Assembly: GCA_001602415.1 (NCBI GenBank)
Contig: CP012155.1
Span: forward strand, 2,598,223 to 2,662,222
Direction of reading: 5' to 3'
Source of the DNA: Bacteroidetes bacterium UKL13-3
Lineage (GTDB): Bacteria > Bacteroidota > Bacteroidia > UKL13-3
Length of the DNA stretch: 64,000 nucleotides
The translations under genes and the position numbers were made by a program. Shown piece by piece: positions 48,614-59,728 of this stretch. Numbering within the stretch: the first letter of the stretch is position 1; each line of letters begins with the position of its first letter. The notes under the pieces are model-generated. The model was not told where the DNA came from and did no database searches. It saw only the letters and a list, made by a program, of their open reading frames with translations.

Positions 48614-49153
48614 ATGACAGCCATAGAATTTAAAAAAGTAGTTCAAAAAGAAGCACAGTCGATGAGACATTACGCTTATCAGCTAACTCGTAACGTTGAA
48701 GATACGAATGACCTGATTCAAGACACCATGTTGAAAGCTTTTATGTATCAAGATAAATTTACTGATGGTACCAACTTAAAAGGTTGGTTATATACCATCA
48801 TGAAAAACACCTTCATCAATAATTACCGCAGAATGGTGAAGCGAAACACATTCATCGACCAAACGGAAAATGACTATTACCTTGATTCCATGAGTCATTC
48901 AGAAAGAAATATGGCTGATCAAAACTTTGTGATGCGTGATATTGAGAATGCCATACACAAACTTCCAATGAGTTTGAAAAAACCATTTACCATGAACAAT
49001 AGTGGATTCAAATACCATGAAATAGCAGAAATATTGCACATTCCAATTGGTACAGTAAAAACTAGAATTTTCGTTGCAAGACGACAGTTGAGAGAAGCGC
49101 TAAACAGCTACGGCAACCAATACGGACTTCAAAACACGATGGTTAGCGAATAA
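48614..49153 (+). CDS. RNA polymerase sigma factor, ECF-like
   Basis: This 179-residue group 4 sigma factor has region 2 at about residues 18-85 (MRHYAYQLTRNVEDTNDLIQ, DTMLKAF, LKGWLYTIMKNTFINNYRR) and region 4 at about 120-170 (IHKLPMSLKKPFTMNNSGFKYHEIAEILHIPIGTVKTRIFVARRQL). No anti-sigma factor gene is next to it, so its control is not evident here. Bacteroidota encode conserved ECF factors of this kind, and one (SigP in Porphyromonas) controls T9SS genes with PorX. Whether this is that orthologue cannot be told from the window. It has its own promoter and terminator. Confidence 0.9.
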   Translation: MTAIEFKKVVQKEAQSMRHYAYQLTRNVEDTNDLIQDTMLKAFMYQDKFTDGTNLKGWLYTIMKNTFINNYRRMVKRNTFIDQTENDYYLDSMSHSERNMADQNFVMRDIENAIHKLPMSLKKPFTMNNSGFKYHEIAEILHIPIGTVKTRIFVARRQLREALNSYGNQYGLQNTMVSE

Positions 49154-49175
49154 ATACCACATCTATTACACAAAG

Positions 49176-49203
49176 AAAGCCGAAGATAATTCGGCTTTTT
49201 TTA
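49176..49203 (+). terminator. Intrinsic terminator after the sigma factor gene
   Basis: AAGCCGAA, a 5-base loop, TTCGGCTT, then a run of T forms a short GC stem 22 bp after the stop. It is followed directly by the leader of the next gene. Confidence 0.9.
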
Positions 49204-49251
49204 TGAATAATGCTTTCTATTTTATTACTTTGGTTCAAAGTATTAAAACCA

Positions 49252-50106
49252 ATGAAAAAACTTATTGCTTCATTCATTATTGCCTTTGTATGCATCACAG
49301 GTGTGAAAGCTCAATTCGGATTTGTAAAAAAAGCAGATATTGAAAAATTTAAGGACTCGCGAATGATTGTTGTACTATCCAATGATAGTATTTACAATGC
49401 ATCCATCAAATTTGCTATAGAACGCTTCTGGACATTTAATGCAGGTTTTGAATTTGTACATGATACAATGATGAAACCATACAATAAGGGTGATTATAGT
49501 TTTTTAACCTTCGCAAAAGGAAAAAAATCAAATAAAATAAAGGCTAAACTTTGGTCATCTGAAGATGATTTTAACGGACTTATTATTACCTCAAAATACC
49601 GTAAACGTGCAAAAATTACGGAGCTTATAGCACAAGGGTATTGCAGCAATGTAATTGATACAACAGACTGGTATCCCGAATTGGTTAGAGCAGTACAAAT
49701 ACTTAATAACTTCTTTAACTATGCTGTTCAGGCCGAAAATGATAAAGCAATTAACTACTATACAATGACTTCCAATTACCCTAGCGATTTAACTATTTTA
49801 TCCAATAAGAAATTATTGGTTGAGCTTGGCACTTTGCAAATGAAAGGTAAAGAAGATGCCTCAGCATTATTTGGAAATGAAGTGGAGGAAGTTGATCGTG
49901 ATGATATTAACAAAGCCATTTTAACACAAGATCCTGATGTGGTTTATGTATACGCGGTATACAACGAAAAGTACTGCGATAAAATTTATGTTTCGGCTGC
50001 CAACAGTGAAGTTATGCATTTCATAAACACCAGCGCAGATAATTGCAAGTGTGTAGCAAAAGACTTGAAAGGAATTAAACAACGAATAGATAAGGCAAAA
50101 AAATAA
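49252..50106 (+). CDS. Exported protein of unknown function
   Basis: I chose ATG 49252 because it begins a clean signal peptide (MKKLIASFIIAFVCITGVKA, cleavage before QFGF); an upstream start at 49210 would bury it. The mature 264 residues form a soluble, mixed alpha/beta protein with no family I recognise. Two regions look conserved: DSRMIVVLSNDSIYNASIKFAIERFW and the C-terminal DPDVVYVYAVYNEKYCDKIYV with CKCVAKDL. There is no sorting domain and no lipobox, so it is probably periplasmic. It converges on the FG-GAP gene with a 5-bp gap. Confidence 0.75.
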   Translation: MKKLIASFIIAFVCITGVKAQFGFVKKADIEKFKDSRMIVVLSNDSIYNASIKFAIERFWTFNAGFEFVHDTMMKPYNKGDYSFLTFAKGKKSNKIKAKLWSSEDDFNGLIITSKYRKRAKITELIAQGYCSNVIDTTDWYPELVRAVQILNNFFNYAVQAENDKAINYYTMTSNYPSDLTILSNKKLLVELGTLQMKGKEDASALFGNEVEEVDRDDINKAILTQDPDVVYVYAVYNEKYCDKIYVSAANSEVMHFINTSADNCKCVAKDLKGIKQRIDKAKK

Positions 50107-50111
50107 TCGAC

Positions 50112-52505
50112 TTATCTATTCACCAAAAACCTTGCAGTAAATGATTGGGTTTTGCCTTTTAATTGAATAAAATACATTCCACTTTGAAGGCCTTCGATGT
50201 TAATGGTGTGGGATGCATAAAAGTGATTCACCTCTCCTGCTGACAATACCTGACCCACTATATTCATAATTTCGAAAGTCATATCTTCACGCATATCAAC
50301 CGTGCTAAACGTTACTGTTGAACTTGCCGGATTAGGATACACTGTTATTGCACCATTGCGAGCGGTTAACTCATTCACTCCAATCCAGCCTGTATCAACA
50401 GGCGCGGGAATAGAAGCGAAAAAGTTTAATCCTCCACCCATGTTACCAACCAACACATCGGGTTTATCATCCGCATCCAAATTGCCTACAAATGGAACAG
50501 AACGCGAACCAAATTTTACTGCCTTTGCTTCATCCGTTGGGTTGATAGAAAATAATTGATCTTGCTTTGCGAACACTTTTCCAACTGTATCAGAAACATT
50601 GGTATACAACCAAACCTCGCCACTGCTTGTTCCCACCAGCATTTCTATGGTGTTGCTATCCCCGTCCAAATTACATGCAAATGGAACTGCATAACCATCT
50701 GGCTCAATATTGATAAAACCTCCACTTGTAGTAAATGATCTGCGTGTAGTTATTTTTCCTAAACTATCAATTGTTGGAATGGCACTAAAATTAGGCACAA
50801 CAGTGGTTCCCGTATTTTTGTAATATTGAATTATACCTGCTTTGTTACCAATTAATAAATCCAGTTTACCATCTTTATTCAAATCAAATAATTGCGGTGC
50901 CGAGTTGTTACCAGCATCAATATCGGCAAGTGTGCGTGTTTGCAAAACAAAGTTAATCGCAGCTCCATTTGACTGATTAATATAGAATTCAATTTTTCCA
51001 TTTGAGTTACCAATAATCATATCCTTTTTTCCATCACCATTCAAATCACCAAAGGTTGGATGCATCTCTAAAATGGGTGTATCGTTTGTGAGAGATAACA
51101 GGTTACTGTCTTGCAAAACATATACAGGATTTTGGTTGGTTTTGATGTTTCGATAAAACAATAACTTGTCTTTTATATTCATGGTTTGCTCGTAATCGCC
51201 ACTGGTTGCTACCAACAAATCATTCTTTCCATCATTATCAATATCAATGATTACAGGAACAGTACGTGCACCAAAATCGAGTGTACGGTTAAATAACCAA
51301 AAGTTATTACCTCTAAAATCAAATACCGGTTTAGCGTTTGTTCCTGTGTTTTCATACACCCAAACGTTGTTGGTGTTTTTTACCCCAATGGTATTGTTGG
51401 TTGTTACCAATAACTCATTCACGCCATCTCCATCCATATCAACATAGTATGGTGCAGGGAAATTAATGTGATTGAATGGCGTTGTATTTTTAGGAAAAAT
51501 AGAATCTTGTGCAACAATGGTATCTCTAACAAAAGGATGCAAGTTTTTTCCGTTAATGAGGGCAATTAATGAATTAAACAATACATCACCATAAATCATG
51601 TCCTTTATACCGTCACCATTAATATCAAGCATAAGAGATGAAGTTCCGGCATGTTTCATTTGTGCTGTTTTTTGCATTGGATACATCCTGTAATAGCAAG
51701 ACGACAACTGATCTTTTCTTAAATTAATGGCAAACTTATTGAGCCCCGAATTGGCATCAAACTGTATTCCGCCCCAACACAAATCGCGCAAAATAAACCG
51801 CGCACTATCAGATAGGTATTTAATATTAAATGAATTGATTTTGTAATTTTCGATATACTGCGGACTAAAATCACTGCTCTGGAAACCGAGTATATCAACA
51901 TCTCCATCACCATCCATATCTTCAATGGAAGGAATATCAACTGAGTTGAGTTGTAACAAACGAGGAGCCCTGTTAAAATTGGGGTAATTAGGCGGTAATC
52001 CATAACCTTCCGGAGTTCTTCCTGTATCTTTTACTTCATTGCTAATAGGCTTAAACAAAACATTCGCTGTTCCCGAATTCACCAATATGCGAACACCATC
52101 GCGCGAACCTACTTGTTGAAGTGTGTCGGGTAAATATCTTCGGTTATCAATTACTTCGGTAAAAATATCTTCTTTACCATCGCCATTAAAATCGCGTAAC
52201 AATGCCCACGATTGCATAATGGGAAATTTTTGTTCGTAAAATGGAGCATGTTCATATCCTCCCGGTAAATTTAAGAAACACAATACCCTGCTGGTATGTC
52301 TATCAAACACAAACAAATCTTTTCGCCCGTCACCATTCAAATCAATATTGGAAAACTGCGCTGCATTCACCCCACCCGTAAACGGAAACTTGAGTGTATC
52401 CGTTCCGTTCATAAACTTTGGACTATTAGAATAATAGAATTTGTAAGATTGAGCGTATGATAAAAACGAACTAAAAAAGGCCAGAATTATTATGATTCTT
52501 TTCAT
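50112..52505 (-). CDS. FG-GAP/VCBS-repeat protein with T9SS sorting domain
   Basis: This 797-residue secreted protein has a signal peptide ([18 protein letters not shown]). About ten calcium-binding FG-GAP-type repeats follow ([70 protein letters not shown] and others), probably forming a beta-propeller. The last 75 residues ([15 protein letters not shown] ... [11 protein letters not shown] ... [12 protein letters not shown]) are a type A T9SS sorting domain, so PorU should cleave it and anchor the product outside the cell. It diverges from murF across a 67-bp gap. The ligand is unknown. Confidence 0.9.
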
Positions 52506-52572
52506 GAGGTATTATTTATACTTGTAAATATACACTGAATATTTTTGAGCCTACTCTTAAAAGAATCTTAAA

Positions 52573-53886
52573 ATGATAATTGACGAAATTTATACACTTT
52601 ATACTCAACATCCTACCATAAGCACCGATACCCGAAAAATCACTAATGGCTCTATCTTTTTTGCTTTAAAAGGTCCAACCTTTAATGCCAATGCATTTGC
52701 ACAAGAGGCCCTAAATAAAGGAGCTGCGTATGCAATTATTGATGAAGGCGAGTACAAAAAAGATGATAGGTATATTGTGGTAAAAGATACGCTCAAAACG
52801 TTACAAGAGCTTGCTAAATACCACCGTAAAGAATTAAACATTCCAGTTATTGCTATTGTGGGGTCAAATGGAAAAACCACTACCAAAGAGCTCATTACAT
52901 CTGTATTAAGCAAACAATTTAATGTGCTGGCAACTCCCGGAAATTTTAATAACCATATTGGATTACCACTAACATTGTTAATGCTAAACAAAACGCATGA
53001 AGTTGCGGTAATTGAAATGGGCGCAAATCACGTAGGTGAAAATGCCGAGTTATGCGAAATTGCTAGTCCTAACTTGGGGTTGATTACCAATAACGGAAAA
53101 GATCATTTGGAAGGATTTGGGAGCATTGAAGGTGTTGCTCAATCAAACAGTGAGTTGTACTATTATCTATTAAAAAATGATGGACTTGCATTTGTGAATG
53201 CGAATGATGAATGGCTAACGCGAATGGCTTTGCGACTCACAAAAAAAATAACCTATGCGGCAAATGATGAGGAGAAAAGAGCGGATGCAACTTGCGTAGG
53301 AACAGCGCTTGAGCTTAGGCCTGAAATATTGTTTTCATATACTTTTAACGGAAGTGAGTCATCCTCCCAAATAGCAAGTTGCTTGAGTGGCGATTACAAT
53401 TTTGATAATATTATGGCTGCAGTGTGTATTGGCCATTATTTAGGATTAAACTCTGATTTTATTAAACAAGGAATTGAATCATACCAACCAACAAACAACC
53501 GCTCGCAGGTAATTAAAAAAATACACAACACCATTTATTTAGATGCATATAATGCAAATCCAAGCAGCATGGAAGCATCATTGAAAAATTTTGCCGCAAT
53601 GCCTTTTGATCATAAAATTGCAATTATTGGCGACATGTTTGAAATGGGAGACTATGCTGCGCAAGAGCACGCCAATATGATAGCTTTTTGCAAAAAACTA
53701 AACCTTGAACAAGTATGGTTGGTTGGTGAAGAATTTTCGAAACAACAAGCACCGGGAATGAAGCAGTTTAAAACAACTGCTGAGGTTGTTGCCGAATTAA
53801 CTAAAAATACCTTAGTCAATAAAAATATTTTCATGAAAGGTTCACGCGGAATGAAACTAGAATCGTTGGTGGAGGTTATTGCTTAA
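52573..53886 (+). CDS. murF: UDP-N-acetylmuramoyl-tripeptide--D-alanyl-D-alanine ligase
   Basis: MurF adds D-Ala-D-Ala to the UDP-MurNAc-tripeptide, the last cytoplasmic step of peptidoglycan precursor synthesis. The N-terminal substrate domain has STDTRKITNGSIFFALKG, the ATP loop is IAIVGSNGKTTTKELITSVL (about residues 94-113), and NFNNHIGLPLTLL, EMGANHVGE and the C-terminal YLDAYNANPSSMEASL are conserved. Length is typical at 437 residues. Its 3' end overlaps the converging ispF by 11 bp. murF also lies close to gldJ and por genes in other Bacteroidota. Confidence 0.95.
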   Translation: MIIDEIYTLYTQHPTISTDTRKITNGSIFFALKGPTFNANAFAQEALNKGAAYAIIDEGEYKKDDRYIVVKDTLKTLQELAKYHRKELNIPVIAIVGSNGKTTTKELITSVLSKQFNVLATPGNFNNHIGLPLTLLMLNKTHEVAVIEMGANHVGENAELCEIASPNLGLITNNGKDHLEGFGSIEGVAQSNSELYYYLLKNDGLAFVNANDEWLTRMALRLTKKITYAANDEEKRADATCVGTALELRPEILFSYTFNGSESSSQIASCLSGDYNFDNIMAAVCIGHYLGLNSDFIKQGIESYQPTNNRSQVIKKIHNTIYLDAYNANPSSMEASLKNFAAMPFDHKIAIIGDMFEMGDYAAQEHANMIAFCKKLNLEQVWLVGEEFSKQQAPGMKQFKTTAEVVAELTKNTLVNKNIFMKGSRGMKLESLVEVIA

Positions 53887-54349
53887 GCATAAGTGCAACA
53901 GCATACGCATTCACTCCTTCTTCGTTACCTATGTATCCTAGCTTTTCGTTTGTGGTTGCTTTAACCGAAATATCCTCGATAGTAACATTGCAAATAGATG
54001 CAATACATGCACGCATGCCATCTACATAAGGCATTATTTTAGGCTTTTCAAGGCACAATGTAGCATCAATATTTCCAACTTTGTAACCTTTTTCGCTAAC
54101 CAATTTCATAACATGGGCGAGGAGTAATTTACTATCAATACCTTTATATGCAGCATCCGTATCGGGGAAATGTTTTCCAATATCACCCAATGCGAGTGCT
54201 CCTAAAATGGCATCGCAAATGGCGTGCAACAATACATCGGCATCTGAGTGACCAACGGAACCTTTTGTGTGCGGGATTTTAATTCCACCCAACCATAAAT
54301 CATAGCCTTCACTCAGTCTATGTACATCAAAACCAAAACCTATACGCAT
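53876..54349 (-). CDS. ispF: 2-C-methyl-D-erythritol 2,4-cyclodiphosphate synthase
   Basis: IspF cyclises the CDP-methylerythritol phosphate intermediate in the non-mevalonate isoprenoid pathway. The metal site is formed by GFDVHRL (Asp8, His10) and HSDADVLLHAICDAILGALALGDIGKHFP (including the later His). Active-site elements KATTNEKLGYIG and EGVNAYAVALM close the protein. At 157 residues it is standard. It is 8 bp downstream of porV on the same strand, so it may be read from the porU/porV transcript. Confidence 0.96.
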   Translation of the reverse strand: MRIGFGFDVHRLSEGYDLWLGGIKIPHTKGSVGHSDADVLLHAICDAILGALALGDIGKHFPDTDAAYKGIDSKLLLAHVMKLVSEKGYKVGNIDATLCLEKPKIMPYVDGMRACIASICNVTIEDISVKATTNEKLGYIGNEEGVNAYAVALMLKQ

Positions 54350-54357
54350 GGCTAATA

Positions 54358-55605
54358 TTAGTTTGCAGGAGCCTCAAACACTCCGTTCTTGTTTTCATTA
54401 CCTTCTTTTTGTGTTTTGAATGCATCAAAATCAAATGATAAGGTAAAGCGTAAGGTATTATCAAGCGGGTTGCGCTGTTGAAATGAAATGAGGTAAGCAA
54501 TATCTAATGCAAAAACATTGTAACGCAAACCGGCTCCCATGGTTAAATATTTACGATTGCCTTTGTATTGGTTTTCGTGAAAATAACCAGCACGCAACGC
54601 AAATTGTTTATCATACCAATATTCCAATCCGGTTGAAATATTAATCTCGTTCAATTCTTCTTTAAAACCACCTGGAGCATCGCTAAATGATTGCAACATA
54701 CCTTGCACAATGGGAACATTATTTGCTTTCCCGCTTTCAATTATTTTATCTCCGTTTTGATCAGTGGCAAATGTTCCATTCGCATTTAACAAATACTTGG
54801 GAGGAGTTGGCACGAGCAATTTGTTAAAATCAACTGTAAAGGCAATGGTGTTGTATTTATCAATTTCTACTTGTCCGTAAGTCCCCAAACGAAGATTGAT
54901 GGGAATAAAGTTTTCTTGCTGCGCTGTTGTATACGTTACCTTGTTTCCAATATTAGTAATTGCTCCACCAAAACCATAGTTAACTTTGTAGCCTTTGTAC
55001 CTAGCTTTGTTAGTATAATAAGCTGTAATATCGCCTGCAAATGATTGCCCTGCTTTAATTCCAGCAACATTGGTTGCACCACCCGCTAAATTGGAATAGA
55101 TGTATCGAAAAGCAATTCCAACTGCAAAATTATCGGATAACTTTTGGGAATAGGCTAAATCAGCAGCTAGCTCGTTAGGGTTAAAATTACCCATTGAATT
55201 TCCAGTTATATCTGTAAACTGAATTTCGCCTAACGAGAAATAGCGTAACGACCCACCAATAGCGGATTTATCATTAATTTTTCCGTATGCTGTAAGATAC
55301 GAAAGCGAAACATCTGGAACCAATTGGCGCAACCATGGGGTGTACGAAACGGAGATTCCCCCATTTTTTTCCATAAAAGCCAACTTTGATGCATTCCAAT
55401 GAATAGCGTTAATGTCGTTAGGGGTAGCTGCACCCACATCACCCATCGCTCCTGCACGCGCATCGGGCGTAATCATTAAAAAAGGAACAGCCGTAGTAAT
55501 GGTGTTTTGCCTTCCATCTAACTGTCCTGTGTTTATTTGAGCTGTTGCGCCCATAATGCATAATAAACCTGCTGCTGCAACTGAATATATTTTTCTTCTT
55601 ATCAT
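54358..55605 (-). CDS. porV: Type IX secretion outer-membrane protein PorV
   Basis: PorV (LptO) is the FadL-like outer-membrane barrel that carries cargo from the T9SS translocon to PorU. The 415-residue protein has a signal peptide (SVAAAGLLCIMGATAQ) and the family's N-terminal signature TTAVPFLMITPDARAGAMGDVGAATPNDINAIHWN. A barrel of alternating strands follows, and the protein ends in a short polar tail (EGNENKNGVFEAPAN). It lies 62 bp downstream of porU on the same strand, the expected partner arrangement. Confidence 0.93.
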   Translation of the reverse strand: MIRRKIYSVAAAGLLCIMGATAQINTGQLDGRQNTITTAVPFLMITPDARAGAMGDVGAATPNDINAIHWNASKLAFMEKNGGISVSYTPWLRQLVPDVSLSYLTAYGKINDKSAIGGSLRYFSLGEIQFTDITGNSMGNFNPNELAADLAYSQKLSDNFAVGIAFRYIYSNLAGGATNVAGIKAGQSFAGDITAYYTNKARYKGYKVNYGFGGAITNIGNKVTYTTAQQENFIPINLRLGTYGQVEIDKYNTIAFTVDFNKLLVPTPPKYLLNANGTFATDQNGDKIIESGKANNVPIVQGMLQSFSDAPGGFKEELNEINISTGLEYWYDKQFALRAGYFHENQYKGNRKYLTMGAGLRYNVFALDIAYLISFQQRNPLDNTLRFTLSFDFDAFKTQKEGNENKNGVFEAPAN

Positions 55606-55667
55606 TTGTTTGATGAAATACTGAATCTTAACTGCGCAAAAATAAACCGATAGTTGGGAATTGAAAA

Positions 55668-58600
55668 TTAATTCAATATCACCATCTTCTGAAACTCCTC
55701 GGCACTTTTGCCTGTATTTGACTTCACTTTTACTTTATAAATGTAAACTCCCTTACCAATATTATCACCAAAATCATCTCTACCATCCCATTGCAATTGA
55801 TCAAAATGATTGCCACTGGTAACGGCATCTGTTTGAAGCGTTTTGATTAATTTACCGCTGATGGTAAATATTTGCACTTGCACTTTAATGGCCTCACCTG
55901 CCTTATTATGGTCGAAATGAAACGTTGTGTTTGTGGTAAATGGATTAGGATAATTGAGCACATGTTGCAAAGCCATTTCCTGCGAATTAGCCACCACAAA
56001 CTCCAACATTGCATCCGATGAATTATTGTAAACATCATAAGCACGGGTTTTGAGCATATTTTTACCTTGAGGCAAATCTTTCATCTTAAATCGTACTTCA
56101 CCCTCTTGGTAACTATCTGTTTTGGCTTGATAGTATTCATTAAGCGCAACATTCTTAGTTATATTATCATTCAACACCATTGAAATATCGCGCCCCACTC
56201 CACGCCCTGTAATGTTAATTCCATTATCATCCTTAAGTTTAACAATGAGTGTTGGGTTTTCATTTGTAACACCACCGTACACAAATTGCTCATCGTTTAA
56301 GTATAACTTCATTTCGGGACCAATATTATCTGGACTGATTGTATCTGATGTAGTTCCTACAATAATATTATCATAATAGCCAATGGCATCGGTAGTTCCG
56401 TTATCGGCAGCATAGCTAATTTTTCCATAACCAATCTCGTAGGAAATATCTTTAGGTACCACAAACGTAAAAGAGAACAATCCATTTACCACCGAGGCTT
56501 TTCCCCTGTAAATAACATTATTTTGCATGGTAAAATTGGTTTGTGGACTACCCAAATTGTTTCCAATGGTTCGGTAAGTGGAAGGCTTATCGTAAACAGT
56601 TGGATAAATTATTCCGTTAAAATTACTGAGTGTGTTTGATTGCAAATCGGTTATCTTACCACTAATGCTAACTTTGGCCAAGGCCCTCAGCGTATCAACT
56701 GTTGTTGACACATTTTGATTATTGATGCTGGTAGTTTGAACACGGTTTTGAGGATAAGCTAAAAAGATTGCAGGATCGCCCAACAACGTAAAGTTTCTCT
56801 CGTTTTTATCTGATGAGAGATAATCATTTTTGGTTAACCGTAAAATTTCTCCAATACGAATAGGTGTGAGTGCTGAAGCCGAATCAAAACCTACTCTGTT
56901 GTAAAAATAGGTATTGAGGGAATAGTTAGAACCCGAACTTACCAAGCGCACCGTTGTGAATAAAGCAATTCCGCCACCGTTGGGATTGAGCAAAACCATC
57001 TCTCCAGCTGATGTACGTGCGGGATCATCAAAACGACTGAATTCACAAGTTGCCGTTACAAATAATGGTAACTTGTTTCCATTTGACCACCGCTGTATAT
57101 CATCTGTGTTGAGAATACGCTCGCTCGCCCAACCTACCTCACCACCATGTCCAGTATAATTAATAATCATGGCACCTTGCTCAACAGATCTCACAATTTC
57201 TGCTTGGGCATCAGGATTGCGAGCTCCTCCTGCAGTATTCTCCTCTTTAAATGCATCAATAAATATTTTCTTTACATTGTAATTTTTAGATACGGAACCT
57301 ACGTTATTTGCTAACTGATTAGCTTGATTTTGGTGTATACCGCCATCCTCATCATCTGCCACAAAAACAATCTTGGTTTTCCAATCACCAAATACCGGAT
57401 TGTTTACGTAGTTAAAAATTTTGTTTATCATGTTTTGCGCCTGGGAATTGTCCTGTGCAGGCAACCTACCAATAGCCAAATCAAGCAACTCTTTGGTATC
57501 ATTGTCCGAATCCCATTTGCCTTCATTATCATCCAACAACCCAAAATAATCATCCGAATTATAGGTACTCACCGGATTGTAGGATTCAATACTCTCATAA
57601 GTGGGCACAAAATTAGTATTGTTGGCTATTCTATTTTTGTAATCGTAAGATGCACGACCAAACAACGTAACATATTTGGGCATATCAGCTTTAGTGTTTG
57701 CTCGTTTGTAAAACATTTTTAAAAAATCGCGAATGGCTGAAACATCCTGCGAGCCTGACGAAAACTCATTGTAAATTTGATTAACCGTTACCACATGTAC
57801 ACGCAAACCAGAGCGCGAAGCATGAAATTGAGCAAGCGATTGAGATTCGTTAATAAATGCGGGGTGGGTAATGATAAATAAATCGGCAGGTGGCAATCCA
57901 TGTAAATTTTGGTTAGAAACTTTTTCAGCCATAACAGGCGTTAAATATTCTTGTCCGGTAAACGACACAAACTCCTTAAGCGAATCAGTTGAGGTTATAA
58001 AAGTATATGCACCGTTTAAAAAAGTAACCAATTGGCTAGAGGCATTTGTAGGTAAGGTTACATCCCACACGTTAATAGCCGCACCGGAGTTAATAGTAAA
58101 CTGACTAACCTTCCCAACTCCAACACTTTTTGCATCTCTAAAAGTAATGGTTGGCGAAATTTGATTGAGGAAATTACGACTCTGCAATTCAAAATAATCA
58201 AGCCATCCTACCGAGCCAGGAATGGGAAGGAAATAATTATAGGTTACATTAATATTTCCGGAAGAAACACCCACCGTTGCCGTTTTTAACGCATCATCAT
58301 CAGTGGCAAAAGGATATTCATAATTAGCTTCTACTGCTGGGAGGTTATGCGTTATAATTGGACTAGCATTAACCAAAACAGTGAAAGAGCTTGGATTATA
58401 ACTGTGTGCTGTTACGGAAGAACGAATATATAATGGCACAGCCGTATTAACAGCTCCCATATTTACAGGAAAATTATAGGTTGTTAAGCGATTAAATTCT
58501 TCTCCCATAAGGCGCCTTCCAGATTTGATGAGATTGTATAGTTCCTTTTCGTATACATACAATTGATCAAATTCGGTTACCTGCACATTAGCGTTTCCTA

Positions 58601-59534
58601 CAAAAGTAGCAGTTGCAATACGCTTACCTTTAGCCCCTCCGTATGTTATAAAATAATAGGTAATGTCTGAGTAAATATTCGTGGCATGTTGATACCTGCT
58701 TTCGGAAGTATTATAGGTCCATACATCTTGTTGCGCCCTTCCGTAAAACAGTACTTTGTCATTGTCATTAAACACACCATCGGCCTCACCTTCAACCAAA
58801 ATAGCATTTTCAGGTAAATCGTCATGCCGAAAAGCATTGTTCTTTTGTGGCAACATTCCAGCTCCATAACCATAAATTTTAATTGTACGAGGATCTATCA
58901 CATCTGTATTCACACCAACACTTTTTAAATAATTTTTGGTAAGCGCAAATATTCCTGTTTGATTAATCCCAATTTTTATCCAATCACCGCTTGCGAGAAC
59001 CGAATTAGACACAAATGCTTTTTTTGCTAAAAAACTTAATTCCTTTTCGTTAGCATCATTTGATGTAACAATTGTAAACGAAATTAATTGTTCCACTTTT
59101 CCATTCATAGCGTTGATGCGAACTGGAATGATTTGACACATTAACATAGGTATTTTCTGGGAGTAACCAATTTCCGTAATTACCACACACTCATTAGCCA
59201 ATCTTCCAACGTCTTGAAATGCTACACTACCATCAATAGATTGGTATTTCTCATTTTTGACCACCAACTTTAGGTTGGCAGTGCCATTAAGTTTAATACT
59301 TTTGGTAAAAATCGGTAGCGCTCCATACTTACCGTAATTATACTCCGCACCCTCAAATGAATGAAAATTTACATACTCTTTACCATTCATTGATTTTGTT
59401 GGCTCAACCGACCATTTTATATTAACAGGAATTGATGTTTCTGCTGCATTTGCATGCAAGCAAACGCAAGAAAATAGGAGCAACACCATTCGTTTTGTTA
59501 ATTTTATGCCCTTTTTGAAAAATTGTAGTTGCAT
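55668..59534 (-). CDS. porU: Type IX secretion sortase PorU (C25 peptidase family)
   Basis: PorU removes the C-terminal sorting domain of T9SS cargo and joins the protein to a lipopolysaccharide anchor at the cell surface. The 1,288-residue protein has a signal peptide (MVLLLFSCVCLHANA), a long beta-rich N-terminal region, and a gingipain-like caspase-fold domain. The catalytic His is in INYTGHGGEVGWASERIL (about residue 795) and the catalytic Cys in FVTATCEFSRFDDPARTS (about 827). The C-terminus has its own FlgD/sorting-like repeat (NYPNPFTTNTTFHFD ... GKGVYIYKVKV). It is upstream of porV and divergent from the porP genes. Confidence 0.95.
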   Translation of the reverse strand: MQLQFFKKGIKLTKRMVLLLFSCVCLHANAAETSIPVNIKWSVEPTKSMNGKEYVNFHSFEGAEYNYGKYGALPIFTKSIKLNGTANLKLVVKNEKYQSIDGSVAFQDVGRLANECVVITEIGYSQKIPMLMCQIIPVRINAMNGKVEQLISFTIVTSNDANEKELSFLAKKAFVSNSVLASGDWIKIGINQTGIFALTKNYLKSVGVNTDVIDPRTIKIYGYGAGMLPQKNNAFRHDDLPENAILVEGEADGVFNDNDKVLFYGRAQQDVWTYNTSESRYQHATNIYSDITYYFITYGGAKGKRIATATFVGNANVQVTEFDQLYVYEKELYNLIKSGRRLMGEEFNRLTTYNFPVNMGAVNTAVPLYIRSSVTAHSYNPSSFTVLVNASPIITHNLPAVEANYEYPFATDDDALKTATVGVSSGNINVTYNYFLPIPGSVGWLDYFELQSRNFLNQISPTITFRDAKSVGVGKVSQFTINSGAAINVWDVTLPTNASSQLVTFLNGAYTFITSTDSLKEFVSFTGQEYLTPVMAEKVSNQNLHGLPPADLFIITHPAFINESQSLAQFHASRSGLRVHVVTVNQIYNEFSSGSQDVSAIRDFLKMFYKRANTKADMPKYVTLFGRASYDYKNRIANNTNFVPTYESIESYNPVSTYNSDDYFGLLDDNEGKWDSDNDTKELLDLAIGRLPAQDNSQAQNMINKIFNYVNNPVFGDWKTKIVFVADDEDGGIHQNQANQLANNVGSVSKNYNVKKIFIDAFKEENTAGGARNPDAQAEIVRSVEQGAMIINYTGHGGEVGWASERILNTDDIQRWSNGNKLPLFVTATCEFSRFDDPARTSAGEMVLLNPNGGGIALFTTVRLVSSGSNYSLNTYFYNRVGFDSASALTPIRIGEILRLTKNDYLSSDKNERNFTLLGDPAIFLAYPQNRVQTTSINNQNVSTTVDTLRALAKVSISGKITDLQSNTLSNFNGIIYPTVYDKPSTYRTIGNNLGSPQTNFTMQNNVIYRGKASVVNGLFSFTFVVPKDISYEIGYGKISYAADNGTTDAIGYYDNIIVGTTSDTISPDNIGPEMKLYLNDEQFVYGGVTNENPTLIVKLKDDNGINITGRGVGRDISMVLNDNITKNVALNEYYQAKTDSYQEGEVRFKMKDLPQGKNMLKTRAYDVYNNSSDAMLEFVVANSQEMALQHVLNYPNPFTTNTTFHFDHNKAGEAIKVQVQIFTISGKLIKTLQTDAVTSGNHFDQLQWDGRDDFGDNIGKGVYIYKVKVKSNTGKSAEEFQKMVILN

Positions 59535-59728
59535 ATCAAATGATAAAATGCTTATAATTGGAACTTTGTATAGATATTAATAATACGTTACTAAACGCTA
59601 AACAAAACAAATTAATTGTATGTTCATAACAAATTGTTGGATTATTTAATTATTTACATAAACAAAACAACTAATACTAAAGCTATAGCGTTAATCATCA
59701 ATACCCTATAACACACGAGAATACAGAA
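59535..59728. promoter_or_regulatory. Divergent promoter region between porU and porP
   Basis: This 194-bp AT-rich spacer must carry promoters for both leftward porU and rightward porP/sprF. I do not find a full TTTG / TAnnTTTG pair on either strand, so these genes may use another sigma factor. No gene is present. Confidence 0.4.
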